A stretch of DNA of 64,000 nt from Carnegiea gigantea (Eukaryota; Streptophyta; Magnoliopsida; Caryophyllales; Cactaceae), in NCBI GenBank assembly GCA_029747015.1, contig JAKOGI010002268.1:36001-100000 (forward strand), written 5' to 3'. The position numbers and the translations under genes were made by a program. Position 1 is the stretch's first letter; every line of letters begins with the position of its first letter. Of this stretch, positions 10,181 through 21,240 are shown piece by piece. The notes beneath the pieces are model-generated. The model had not been told where the DNA came from. It was given only the letters and a program-made list of their open reading frames with translations, and made no database searches.

Positions 10181-13100
10181 AAGAGATTTGATCCTCAAAT
10201 CTACAAGGTGATCATCGGCTTGGTACGCATTCAAGTCGGCCACATTGAATGTCGCTAAAACTCCATAGTTCCCTGGCAAATCAACCTTATAAGCATTGTC
10301 ATTAATGTTTTCAAGTACCTCAAATGCACCATCAGCCCTTGGCATAACCTTGTTCTTCCTCTTTGAAGAAAATCTCTCTTTTCTTATATGTATCCATACG
10401 AGGTCTCCAGGTTGAAATACCACCTTCTTGTTGTGTTTGTTGGCTTGAGGTTGATAGGATGCATTGGTCTTCTTTATTCTGCTCCTCACCAAGTCATGCA
10501 TTTTCTAGATTTCTTCTACCCTAGCTACTGTATCCGCACTTGGCTTTTGATCTAAAGGTCATGGGGTAATATCAAGTGGACTAATAGGATCAATACTGTA
10601 GACTACCTTGAATCGTGATAGACCAGTAGCCTTGCTAGGAGCCCTAATTATAAGCAAATTCTACATGAGGTAAAAGTAAATCCCAAGCCTTGGCATGGCG
10701 CTTAGAAGTGTTCCCAAGGTTCGATTTGTAACCCCTGCTTGCCCATCAGTTTGTGGATGGCAAGTGGCACTATTCTTGAGTTTGGTACCAATTTCCTCCA
10801 TAAAGTAATGCAAAAATGGCTAAGGAACTTGGTATCCTGATCATAAGCAATTGATCTAGGTATACTATGTAATCTAGCCACCTCCCTGAAATATAACTCA
10901 GAAGTATGTGTAGCATCATTAGTTTTGTTACATGGAATGAAATTGGGCATTTTTGAGGACCACTCTGCCACAATAAAGATTGAGTCTTTATTCCTTTGGG
11001 TTTTAGGCAGTCTAAGAATGAAATCCATACTTACATCAACCTAAGGAGTAGTAGGAATGGGCAAAGGTATGTAAAGGTCGTAGGGTAAGGAGTGACGTTT
11101 ACCCACTTGACAAGTCCCACACCTCTTCAAAATGTCCTGTACATCTTTCTCCATACCTGGCCAGTAATAATGCTCCCTTAGCATAATGAGTGTCGTATTT
11201 TCACCATATTAACCAGCTAGAGAAGCTCCATGAACTTCCCTAATTATGAGCTCCCTTTTGCTGCACCTTGGTGCACACAGCCCTGTACCCTTGAAAAGAA
11301 ACCCTTCCTGAATAAGGAAATCACCTTTGGGGTGTTTTGAACATTCAGCAAATAACTCCCCAAAGTCTTCACATTCAGCATATAAAGCTTTTAGATACTC
11401 AAAACCAAGTACACAAGCATCTAATTGAAACAAAAGTAGATACCTCCGTGATAGAGCATTAGTACCTTGATTAAGCTTTGCAAATTCATGCTTGATTGTG
11501 AAGTGAAATGCCAAGAGAAACTCAACCCACTTAGCATGGCGTGAGTTTAATTTGTGATGGCCTTGAATATACTTTAAAGCTTCATGATTGGAATGGAGAA
11601 TAAACTCACTTGCAATCAAATAATGACTCCAATGCTCTAACCACCTTACAATTGCATAGAACTCTTTGTCATAGGTGGAGTACTTTGTTCTTGAATCACA
11701 TAGTTTCTCACTAAAGAAGGCTAATGGCGTACCTTCTTGAGTAAGAACACCACCTATACCAACTCCATAGGCATCACATTCAACTTCAAAGATCTTACTA
11801 AAGCACGACAAAGAGAGGACAGGTGCTTTTGTAAGTCTTCTTTTGATCTCTTCAAAGGCAGATTAAGCTTTTGGTGTCCAATAGAATGATGTACCTTTGA
11901 TAACTTCAGTCATGGAAGCCATGATTATGCTAAAACCTTGAATAAACCTCCTGTCGAAAGAAGCTAATACATGAAAAGCTCGAACATTATGAATTGACTT
12001 AGGAGTAGGCCATAACCAAATAGCTTCAATCTTGCTTTCATCTGCCTTTATACCATCACCAGTGATAATGTAACCTAAGAATGTTACCTCAGGAGTGAAA
12101 AAGGCACAATTCTTAAGGTTACCAATGATTCTCTCATGTTTTAGAATAGGCATAACATGAGTGAAATGGTCTTGATGCTCGCGCTCATCCTTGGAATAGA
12201 TTAAGATATCATTGAATTAAACCGCCACAAACTTGCCTATGTAAGGCCTGAAAACTTGATTCATTAATCTCGTGAATCTGCGAGGTGTATTTGAAAAACC
12301 AAAGGGCATAACCAACCATTCTTAAAGCCCTCCCTTAGTCTGAAAGGCTGTCTTCCATTCATCACCTTCTCTAATCTGAATCTGGCAGTATCCACTTCGA
12401 AGGTCTATCTTTGAAAATACCTTAGAGCCATGTAATTCATCTAGCACGTCTTCAAATCTAGGTATGGGATACCTATATTTGATTATGATTTTATTAATGG
12501 CTCTACCATCCACACACATATGCATTCCACCATCGTTTTTAAGCACCAAAAGAGCAGGAATAGCACAAGGACTTAAGGACTCACGGATTAAGCCCTTAGA
12601 CTTTAATTCTTTAACTTGCCATTGTATCTCCATTGTATCTTTTGGATTCATCATATAAGCTGGCTTATTAGGTAGGATAGAACCAGGAATGAGATCAATA
12701 TGGTGTTGAATATCCCTTTTATGAGGTAAACTCATGGGTATCTCCTCAGGAAATAAGTGACAGAAGTTTTATAAGAGTGTCTAGGCTACAGGGTGAGTGC
12801 GTAAAGGGTTCATCTTCAATGTTTAGAATCCACTCCTGAAAGGCCTTGAATTCATGCTAAGAGGCCTTTACCATGGCTCACCAACTACCAGTAGTAAATG
12901 AGAATGGTTTGCCTATTTTGAGGCTTGATTTCATGGAGTTTTGATGGGGGTAAAGTGGCTAAAGCAATCTTCTTACCATCCTTCATAAAGGAGTAAGTAT
13001 GCAAGTAGCCATTGTGCATAACATTACGGTCATACAGCCATGGTCTTCCCAAAAGCATATGACAAGCATCCATAGGAATGACATCACATCAAAGTTCATC

Positions 13101-13402
13101 TTAATAGTTCTTTCAAATAGAGAAAGAAACTAAGCACCGTGAGTTCACTTGGATTCCCTTGCTTTGCTTCAGCCATTGAATGTTGTAAGGGTGTGGATGA
13201 GTCATGCTTTGTAATCCTAGCTTCTCAATCTTGCTTAGAGGAACTACATTTGCACAGCTTCCTCCATCAATAATCAAAAAACATACCTTCCCTTGAACTA
13301 TACAACGAGAATGGAATATGTTCTCCCTTTATTCATCTTTTGCTCCTTTCTGGTTGCTGAGAACTCTTCTCAAAACTAGTAATTCACCTTCATCTACCTC
13401 TT
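10181..13402 (-). pseudogene. pol: K pol: protease, RT, RNase H, integrase
   Basis: Reading down the minus strand: the acidic linker (EVDEGELLVLRR), then protease with intact IIDGGSCAN near 13285-13260 and MDACHMLLGRPWLYDR. RT follows with [12 protein letters not shown] and [19 protein letters not shown]. At 12219-12208 the YFDD motif has become stop-F-N-D. RNase H (200 open codons, 11811-11209) keeps [10 protein letters not shown] and SNHEALKY. Integrase core runs 11028-10702 with [10 protein letters not shown]. The GPY/F-like tail at 10501-10181 has FQPGDLVWIHIRKERF and ATFNVADLNAY. Many stops; non-functional. The frame is cut at 13403 by the LTR of B. Confidence 0.88.
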
Positions 13403-14519
13403 TGATGTATTCTAGCCTCACTAATGCACAAGATAGGAAAAGGGAGTCAAGAATGACCACGGGCTAGCAAGGGTGATCCGAATGACCCACCTTAGTTCAC
13501 ACACTTTAGCAACCTTCTTAGTTTAACTAACTTGCAGAACTTAATCACCTCCTCAATTGAATTAATAAGACCTAGAGATCCACTTGAGGCTGCCACACTC
13601 AAGATGCAGCACTAAGATTTTAAGAGAGAAAGAGAGAGCTTTCTTAACTCAAGCTTATGCATTCATTCAAAGTTGTGATATAAAAGGGAAGTGGCTTTCT
13701 TTTAACGAAGCAGATCAGCTAATTCAAACTTCAAAATCAGCTAGGGGGACCAAAAGTACAAAGAGGGAGTGAAAAAGGGTCAATTCGGCCACTATAAGTA
13801 CAAAACAAGTCTAATCCACCTTTGGCCACCTCATTAGGACTAATGATGCTCCCAAATGAGGTGTCAAGCTTTCTAGGTAGCCTAATTACATTAGCACAAG
13901 TCAACTTGCAGCAAAGGTACAAGAGAAACCCTAGAAAGAGGACCCTTGAATCGGCTAGTGTATAACCGGGTAAAAGGGTGTTTTACTTGTACTTTAAGTT
14001 GGATAAAAGCAGCACAAGGGGGTGCTTTGTGGGCCCTTTGAACACCTGGCTTGGTAAATATTTATGTCTTATTTCATTCCCTAAAGTTTCAAAAAGCTTG
14101 GACTTTAATAAGTCAAGTTAATCTCCCTTGAACTTGGCCTTCGCTGAATTTACGCTAGAACTACACCATCTGAAAGACATTGCTGGTTGACCTAGCAAGT
14201 GATCTCTAAATGCCTTGAAACTTGATTTAGTTAAAAGCTAACATCTTAAGCTTAAAGGGGGTGGTCAATGCAGGCAATCATTCGCTTAGTAGCTATTCCC
14301 AAAAGACAGACAAAACCAGGCTAATTTTTAGTTGAACTGGATAGGTTGTTGTTGGACTGATTTCGGGTGTTTCGGACTAAGGAATGAATTTCTTTTACTT
14401 CCTTAGTGTTGCTGGGCTCTTGTATGCTGGAGGAGGAGAGGTTAGAAGGTTCAATGAGATAGTCCCCATCATACTTTCCGGCTTGATTGGAGTTTGACCT
14501 CAGACTTAGAAGCTCTTCA
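13403..14519 (-). repeat. B 3' LTR (family IV)
   Basis: 1117 bp. The plus strand starts TGATGTATTC; the coding-strand start is TGAAGAGC at 14519. Same family as the 5' LTR of M (32261-33378): shared stretches include the CATTAGTGAGGCTA end and the CACTTGAGG / CTTCTTAG region. It also shares U3 text with family III, such as GATAAATATTTA and CCTAAAGTTTC. Confidence 0.85.
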
Positions 14520-15051
14520 TCCTCCTCATAGTATGGGCCTAGCCAGCCACATTAAAGCTGGTGGAGACTCCATAATCACCAGAAAGATCTACCTTGTATG
14601 CATTTGGACGAATCTTCTCAAGTATGTCGAATGGACCATTTGACCTTGGCTTGAGTTTGGACTTGCATTTGCTTAAGAATCTCTCCTTTCTCAAGTGAAT
14701 CAACACCAAATCTCCAGGATGAGAATGAGCCTCCTTCATATGCTTATCGGTGTGTGACTTGGCTTACCCATTAGACTTCTTAATCCATTCCCTTACTTTG
14801 GCATGAAGATCTTAGATTTCCTTGGCTCTCTTCTCGGCGTCTCAACAAAACTTAGTTGGATTAGGAATCGGAACCAAGTCTAATGGAGTTCTTAGATTGC
14901 AACCATACACCACTTGAAAGGGGGAAAGGCTTGTGGCCTTACTTGGTGTTCGGTTGAAGGCAAACTCGGCATGGCAAAGCAACTCATCCCACCCCTTGAT
15001 GCTTTTCTGGACTAGAACCCGAAGCAAGGTCCCCAAAGTACTATTGGTTAC
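14520..15051 (-). pseudogene. pol: B integrase C-terminal part
   Basis: Continues the integrase broken by solo LTR C. Starts with [14 protein letters not shown], then HAEFAFNRTPSKATSLSPFQVVYG, then the basic tail PGDLVLIHLRKERFLSKCKSKLKP and SNGPFDILEKIRPNAYKVDLSGDYGV. It ends at the tract TATGAGGAGGA (14530-14520) against the LTR. Frame breaks near 14840 and 14740. Confidence 0.85.
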
Positions 15052-16736
15052 TGATGTATTTCTGATCACATAACCCAATTAGGACCACCTAGGCAGCCAA
15101 AGGGGTCCAAGAAAACTCACTAAAAAGCCAAGAAAGACGGACCTTAGGTGAAGGTCCCCAAACAGTCTACCGGCGTTCAATTTTGAACCGTTTCCTGTTT
15201 TAAGTTGATTCATCAACTTAAACTTAATCTAACTTTGATTTCTTTGCTAAGAGAGTTTATTAACATTTTAATAAACTTAATTATACAATTAAATCAGTTT
15301 TAAATTAAGCATTTTTGTCCAAACCTTCAAAGGATTCAAGACAGAAGGTACCGGGCTCAAGCCAGTAGTATATCTAGTTTTTGTGAGCCTAATTACTTAG
15401 ACCTCTTTGAGGTTTAAGTCAAATATTTTACCCTGGATTTGAAGTTCAAGAAGTTATCTTTCCATGTAAACAAGTTCAGCTCATTCGGACTTCATTTGGT
15501 ACTTCAAATTAACTCTTGAACTCGAACTGTCCAGGCTACAGTTTTGGGACAGTTTGCACCTGGTTTTGTTTTTCTCTTTATCCAATAATTATAATTCTTT
15601 TTTTGTTAGTTCAGTTATGATGTCTAGTTATTTGTTATCTTAAGCACAAAGTAAGAAGAGCATGATAAGGGGTCCAGTTCAGTCATTTTGTTAAAGCTAC
15701 CCAGCAGGCATCTGATCTGTACGGTTTGAAAGATCTGGCTAATTAAGGTACTTAATGATGTCCAAATCGTGATTTTCAAAAGGGGGGTTTCTAGACATCT
15801 TGAGGTTTCCCCCCATTGATAAAAACCATAGATTAGTCATCAAAATGCAGTGGCCTAATAGCAGCAAAGACTAAGCTCCATGCGCTAACTAGTAGCTGAA
15901 TTCTTAGCAAGGGAGTTTTTCCCTCTTAGGTGGATTTTCCTCCACTAAGGTGAGTATGTTTTGACTGCTTGCGCTTAGTCACCTAGTAACTCATCCATGA
16001 AGAAACAGCCATGTGAAATAATGAAAACAGGCCATTTTGTAAGCATTCATTTGGACACTATGACAAGATGTGGCAAGCATGCATTCCTCTCCTTATTTTG
16101 AAGTGGCAGCCGTGTATTCACTCCTTCCAAGGAAGGAAAGGTGACTCTTGCTACCTAATATCATCAAGGATTAGCCTTAGTTAATTATTTTGAAGCTAGG
16201 ATACTCATTAGCATTTGTTTTAGTTCAGCTATGCACTAAACCGTGTACTTACCTATGTAAATGTACTTAACGAGCTTCCTTAACATTAAGTGATCTTCTA
16301 ATGATTACCTAATGACTAAGGAAAGCCTTAGGCATGCCATTATAAGTAGCATGGCCATTCCTTTTGTACTCAAGTGATGTTTAAGTGAAATCTAAAGTTG
16401 AGTTTAAAACTCCTCAGTGTTGTGACTTGAAATCTCTACTTACTTATCTCCAATTAGGCCAATTAGAGTGGTGATCAAGTGAGTCTTAAGCCTTCATTAG
16501 GTGGTCAAATCTGTATCCTAATTAAGTTTTAGGGCCATAAACTCAAGCTTAATGGTGAAATCTATATCTAAGTAAGAGTTTAGTTTTTAACTAGATTGGT
16601 CTTTAGTGGTGTTTCTGTATCTAAAGATTAATTTAGTTCTCTATCCTTCTCTCTTTTTCCCACTTAGAATCATTTGATTCTAAGTATAAAATCCCCCTTG
16701 TGTATCTCTAAGGATTTACCCCTGGGAGATACATCA
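15052..16736 (+). mobile_element. Solo LTR C inside the integrase gene of B
   Basis: 1685 bp from TGATGTATTT to GAGATACATCA with no internal region. The host reading frame resumes across it: the left side ends before V-T-N and the right side ends with the catalytic region DGQMEV. Flanks GTTAC (15047-15051) and ACTAC (16737-16741) agree at three of five bases, an aged target repeat. TATAAG at 16341-16346 is a likely promoter TATA box, and the hairpin module follows at 16448-16638. Solo LTRs arise by recombination between the two LTRs of one element. Confidence 0.85.
16448..16638 (+). other. Hairpin module in LTR C (four hairpins)
   Basis: First, CTCCAATT/AATTAGAG around AGGCC (16448-16468). 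Second, arms 16485-16501 and 16517-16533, 15 of 17 paired, loop TGGTCAAATCTGTAT. Third, arms 16537-16552 and 16568-16583, 12 of 16, loop TGGTGAAATCTATAT. Fourth, arms 16589-16606 and 16621-16638, all 18 paired counting G-T, loop TGGTGTTTCTGTAT. Arms differ between hairpins while the loops are alike. Confidence 0.8.
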
Positions 16737-18074
16737 ACTACCTCCATTTGGCCGTCCATTTGTGGATGGCAAGTTATACTAAACTTTAGATGAGTGCCTA
16801 ACTTCCTCCATATGGTGAGCCAAAAGTGACTCAAGAACTTGGTGTCCCAATCTGAGACCATACTCCATGGAATGCCGTAAAGATGCACAATATCCTTGAA
16901 GTAAAGATTAGCAATATGAGAGGCATCATTTGTGGTATGATAAGCTACAAAGTGAGCCATCTTTGAGAATCTATTGACCACCACCATGATTGAATCCTTG
17001 TGTCTTTGTGTCCTTGGCAATCTAGTGATGAAATCCAAGCTAACATCCTCCCATGGGCCGTGTGGAACCGAGAGTGGAGAGTAAAGGCCTTGAGGCCGAA
17101 GCTGGCAAGTGGAGCAGCTTTTCACATAATGCTCTACATCCTTCGACATGCTTAGCCAATAATAGCGCTCCTTGAGCATGGAACAAGTCTTCTCTATGCT
17201 AAAATGCTCGACCAAAGCTCCCCCATAGAGCTCTTAAATCAAGAGTTCTCTAAACCCACACTTCGATATGCATAGCCGATTTCCTTTGAAAGGAAACCTA
17301 TGCTCCAAATGAAACAATTCGTGAGCATGACTAGTGCATTTTCCATAGATTTCCTTGAAATCCTCCTCTTGGGCTTTCATTCCCTTAACACACTCAAAAC
17401 TAAGGACTTTGGATTCTAAGTTAGAGAGTAAGAGGTACCTTCTTGACAATGCATCCGCACCCTTGTTCATCTTCCTGGCCTTGTGGTGGATCATGAAATG
17501 AAAGGATTGCAAGTATTCAACCCATTTTACAAATGGAGGATCACCTTGAATGAATTTAAGTGCTTCATGATCCAAATGGAGGATGAACTCTCCTCCCATT
17601 AAGTAATGCCACCAATGCTCCAAAGCTCTCACAACGGCATCGAACTCTTTGTCATTGGTGGAGTACTTCCTCTCTGCATTATTGAGTTTTTCACTAAAGA
17701 AAGCCACGAACCTCTTTTCTTGAGACAAGAAAGCCCCTATCTCTACACTGGAAGCATCACATTCCACTGTAAAGGCCTTGGAGAAACTTGGAAGGGCAAG
17801 AACAAGTGCACTAGTAAGCTTGCACTTGATGTCCTCAAAGGCCCTTTGAGCTTGCTCGGCCCATTCAAACCATTTGGCCTTGAGAACTTCGGTCATGGGA
17901 GTAACAATGGTGCAAAAAGTCTTCACGAACCTCCTATAAAAAGAGGCTAGACCATGAAAACTTCCAACGTGTTGAATTAAGGTGGGAACGGGCCATTCAC
18001 GGATGGCCTTGATTTTGCTTTCATCAACATGAATTCCTTGGGTCGAGACAACATATCCCAACTAGATGACTTGT
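16737..18074 (-). pseudogene. pol: B RT end, RNase H and integrase N-terminal part
   Basis: From 18061 down: [19 protein letters not shown], connection ([15 protein letters not shown]), then RNase H with VECDASSVE, STNDKEFDAVV, LDHEALKFIQG and GADALSRRYLLL. A break near 17230 leads to integrase: a zinc finger with CSTCQ, core motif [24 protein letters not shown] and the Glu-bearing DGQMEV at the junction with C. This is one of the better-kept pol segments. The first five bases at 18074-18070 are the target repeat of A. Confidence 0.88.
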
Positions 18075-18844
18075 TGATGGAGGTCCATCCATGAGCATGA
18101 TCACTAGCCCTCAAAGAGGTCCAAGGGAGTCGAACTTCATAGGTAAAGCCTAAGAAATCAGCTTAGCTTGCTAAGACTCACTTCAGCCTACCCACGGCTT
18201 CAGACCTGTGCACAAACCCAGTTTTATACATGTTATTTCTTAATCCTCCCAAGGGTATGATTAGGTTGCAGGAGGCCTAACTTTAATTTTAAGATGTGTT
18301 CTTTCCAATAAGACCAGCTGCAAGTTATTTGGAGGTCATTTGCTACCTCAAATCAGCCGTTGAAGTCAAGTGCTCAAAATTGTTTTAGTTCTGCCCAGTT
18401 CTGGAAATCGATCTGTTTGGATGCCCAAAGATCCTCCATTTAGACTGAAAATTTTATAGCTTGAAAGTACAATAAACATATTATCAGGTGGCTGTAAAAA
18501 AACTCAGCCAAATTACACACTTAAGAAGCTATTAACCAGAAAATTAAGGGAAGAAAATCTCTTTTACCATAGGTACAAACAGCCGGCTGTCCTTTTGTCC
18601 TTTGAGGTGATTTGCTTCAATCAAAGTACTAATCCACTTGCAAATGACTTGATTAGAGTGCCAAGCTATTGATTGAGGTCTCTTAAGCTCCCAAGCTCAA
18701 CACCTAAGCCTCAAGATCAACAATGAAGATGTGTCAAGCCACGGTTTAATCTAACAGTTTTTGATGTTGTTTTGATTTCCGAGTTTTAGCCTAGTTTAGC
18801 TTCTAGTTTGACTTTGTAAGCTGAATGCTTGTGTTTAGGAGGAT

Positions 18845-18850
18845 TATAAG
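18845..18850 (+). promoter_or_regulatory. TATA box of the A 5' LTR
   Basis: TATAAG in the LTR, repeated at 24750-24755 in the 3' LTR. Its distance from the LTR end and the downstream leader-like sequence fit a U3 promoter. Inferred from sequence only. Confidence 0.5.
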
Positions 18851-18945
18851 ACCTCCTTTGTTACCTTGTATGCTTAGTTAGTTGATACATTTGAATGAAG
18901 TTGAGCCTTAGCTCCTTTGAACTCTCAAACTCTCTTCTAGCTTAT

Positions 18946-19081
18946 CTCTATCTTTGGCCGGGTAGAGTGGTGATCTAGCAAGTGTCTTAACCTCTCTTTG
19001 GTGGTGATTCTGTATCCAAGGAGTTGTTAAGGGCCCTAGTACTAAACTTGGTGGTGTTTCTGTATCCAAGTGAGGTACTAG
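18946..19081 (+). other. Hairpin module in LTR A (three hairpins)
   Basis: CTCTATC/GGTAGAG around TTTGGCCG (18946-18967). Then arms CTTAACCTCTCTTTGG 18986-19001 and 19016-19031 (14 of 16 paired) around TGGTGATTCTGTAT. Then arms CTAGTACTAAACTTGG 19036-19051 and 19066-19081 (14 of 16) around TGGTGTTTCTGTAT. The two larger hairpins share 16-14-16 geometry and loop but not stem sequence. Confidence 0.82.
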
Positions 19082-19207
19082 TTTTGATTCCAATCACAAA
19101 ACTATCCTAGTTTGAGTTTGCGTTTACAAAGGAAGCTTGAATCTGCTTGTTCTCTTTACACTCAAATTTGGGTTGCCTTGATCGTTCCTTGGGAGATACA
19201 TCATATT

Positions 19208-19219
19208 TGGTATCAGAGC
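19208..19219 (+). other. A primer binding site
   Basis: TGGTATCAGAGC four bases after the LTR, a perfect complement to the 3' end of plant initiator-Met tRNA as used by many plant Ty3/gypsy elements. It primes minus-strand synthesis. Confidence 0.9.
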
Positions 19220-19495
19220 TAAGGTTTCCCTTGGCCTATACCTTCTGCCCAACACACTTCCCACATCCCCAAACATAAACCCAGAACCACCCACAAAGTA
19301 CCTCTCAAGCGAAGCACAAACCGTGCCCAGGCAGGGGTTCAGCACAGCCACATCGTGCTACTGAGCATGATCGTGCCGCCTTGCAATCTTAACACCCTGT
19401 TCCAGAATTTCAGTACGGCCCACCTGCGTTACTGAGCACAATCGTGCCACTGCCTATCCATCCCAAAATCACAATTCTTCATTCCAAAAGTCAAG
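19220..19495 (+). other. A 5' leader with two CACG hairpin units
   Basis: No gene. Two related units occur: 19340-19379 (CAGCACAGCC, then GAGCATGATCGTGCC) and 19411-19449 (CAGTACGGCC, then GAGCACAATCGTGCC). Each can form two short stems. Matching units occur in the leaders of J and Q and in solo LTR R. Confidence 0.6.
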
Positions 19496-20820
19496 ATGTC
19501 TACTACTATGGCTTTAGATGAGAAGTTCGAGGCCCTCATGAAGAATTATGAGGCCTTGAGGCTACAAAATGAAGAAATCAAGAGCCATAATGAGTATTTG
19601 AGGCGCCAAGATGTCCATTAGTATGGCTTTGGATGAGAAGTTCAAGACCCTCATGAACAATTATGAGGCCTTGAGGCTACAAAATGAAGAAATCAAGAAC
19701 CATAATGAGTATTTGAGGCGCCAACTTGGTGAGTCCATGAAGTAAAGATGAAAGGAGCTTAGAAGTTCTCATTCCTCTAACTCCTCCGAATCTGACCAAG
19801 GTGAAGACAACCATGATGAAAGCCATCACTTGAACTCTTCAAGTGAGGAGGATCCTTTTAGAAGGCCAAGAAGGAATAGGAGGAGTACATCTAATTTCGG
19901 AGACATCAAGGTGGAGGTCCCGGAATTTGAAGGGAGACTTGATCTCGACGAGTTCTTGGAGTGGCTCCAAACCATTGATTTTCAATTACAAGGAAATCTC
20001 GGAAGAAAAGAAGGTAAAACTCATTGCCCTTAGACTCCGTAAATATACTTCCCTTTGGTGGTCCAACTTATGTGCCAAAAGAGCTAGACAAGGAAAGGGG
20101 AAGATTCGGACTTGGGAAAAGACGAAAACTAAGCTTAAAGCCCATTTCTTGCCACCTTCCTATCTTCAAGATGGTTATTCTCAACTCCATAACCAAACTC
20201 AAGGTAATATGAGTGTTGAGGAGTATACTAGAGAATTTGAAAAGTTGTTGATTAAGTGTGACCTTAGAGAGGCCGAAGAGCAAACCATAGTGAGGTACTT
20301 AGGGGGACTTGATCCTAGGTATGCTCATATGGTTGAATTGCAACAATATACCACTATTGATGAGGTGTGTGTTTTATCCCACAAAGTTGAGTAACAAAGA
20401 AAAGCCAAGCTCCATAAAAAAGACCCTCCTAAATTATTCCCTAAGAGCCAACCTTTCAACAAGGGGAGCTCTTACCCACCTCCTAAGCCCTCGGTCCCTA
20501 CCCCCTCCATCCCACAAAAGTCCCAAGCCCCTCAAAAGAATCAACCCCCTTCAAACCGGCCTAACCCCCCTCCTATGAATAATAGGAGATGTTTCAAATG
20601 CCAAGGCCTAGGTTACATAGCCTCGGAATGTCCTAATAGGAGAATTATCTCCTTGGCCGAGTCGGAGGCATGTAAGGAGGAGGAAAAGGAGGAGGAAAAG
20701 GAAGTGTACTTTATAGAAGAACAAGAAGAGGTCATGGAGGAGGCGAATGAAGGAGAGTTGCTTGTCTTGAGGAGAGCCTTGAGTAGTCAAAAGGGAGACT
20801 TGGAAGAACAAAGGGAGAAC
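19496..20820 (+). pseudogene. gag: A gag
   Basis: Start ATG 19496-19498 opens with MSTTMALDEKFEALMKNYEA and a likely coiled coil. A tandem duplication of 115 bp (copies start at 19496 and 19611) is not a multiple of three and breaks the frame. The capsid part resumes at about 19843, with LRKYTSLWWSNLCAKRA and SVEEYTREFEKLLIKCDL. The knuckle at about 20591-20632 reads CFKCQGLGYIASEC: the zinc-binding His is now Tyr. A Glu-rich linker follows. Stops at 20395 and elsewhere; non-functional. Confidence 0.9.
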
Positions 20821-21240
20821 ATATTCCACATAAGATGCACCGTCCAAGGCAAAGTATGCTCTCTCATCATCGATAGAGGGAGTTGTGCAAATGTTGCTTC
20901 CGTAAGCATGGTGGAGAAGCTAGGCCTTCAAGCTTCGGCCCATCCCCATCCTTATAACATCCAATGGCTTAATCAAGGTAAGAGATTATAAGTCAATTCA
21001 AGATGTTTGATTTCCTTCCCTATTGGCAAGAACTATCATGATGAGTTGTGGTGTGACATCATCCCTATAGATGCATGTCATCTTTTGTTGGGGAGACCTT
21101 GGTTGTTTGATCGGAAGGTGATGCATGATGGCCATTTAAATACCTACACGTTTCATAAAGATGGGAGAAGATCACCCTGGCCCCCTTAAGCCCTTCCCAA
21201 CTCCACAAGAGTAAACCATAAAAGAACCAAGACCGTTCGG
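20821..21240 (+). pseudogene. pro: A aspartic protease
   Basis: The motif reads IIDRGSCAN, so the catalytic Asp is present but the next Gly has become Arg. Then ASVSMVEKLGLQ and PYNIQWLNQGK, a stop at about 20989, and the second half with IDACHLLLGRPWLFDRKVMH. The catalytic change and the stop argue against activity. Confidence 0.85.

Larger units (their letters stand above)
18075..19203 (+). repeat. A 5' LTR (family I)
   Basis: 1129 bp from TGATGGAGGTCC to GGGAGATACATCA. A TATAAG box lies at 18845-18850, so transcription probably starts about 30 bases later. The hairpin module at 18946-19081 then falls in the transcribed leader. It differs from the 3' copy by small indels, including extra bases near 18090. 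Confidence 0.92.

Noticed and set aside
13403..14519. Possible 5' LTR of an element in the plus direction
   Set aside because: The tract TATGAGGAGGA and integrase tail at 14520 onward read toward it on the minus strand, so it is B's 3' LTR.
17606..17950. 114-codon plus-strand reading frame
   Set aside because: Antisense to the RNase H of B; a shadow of conserved coding sequence.
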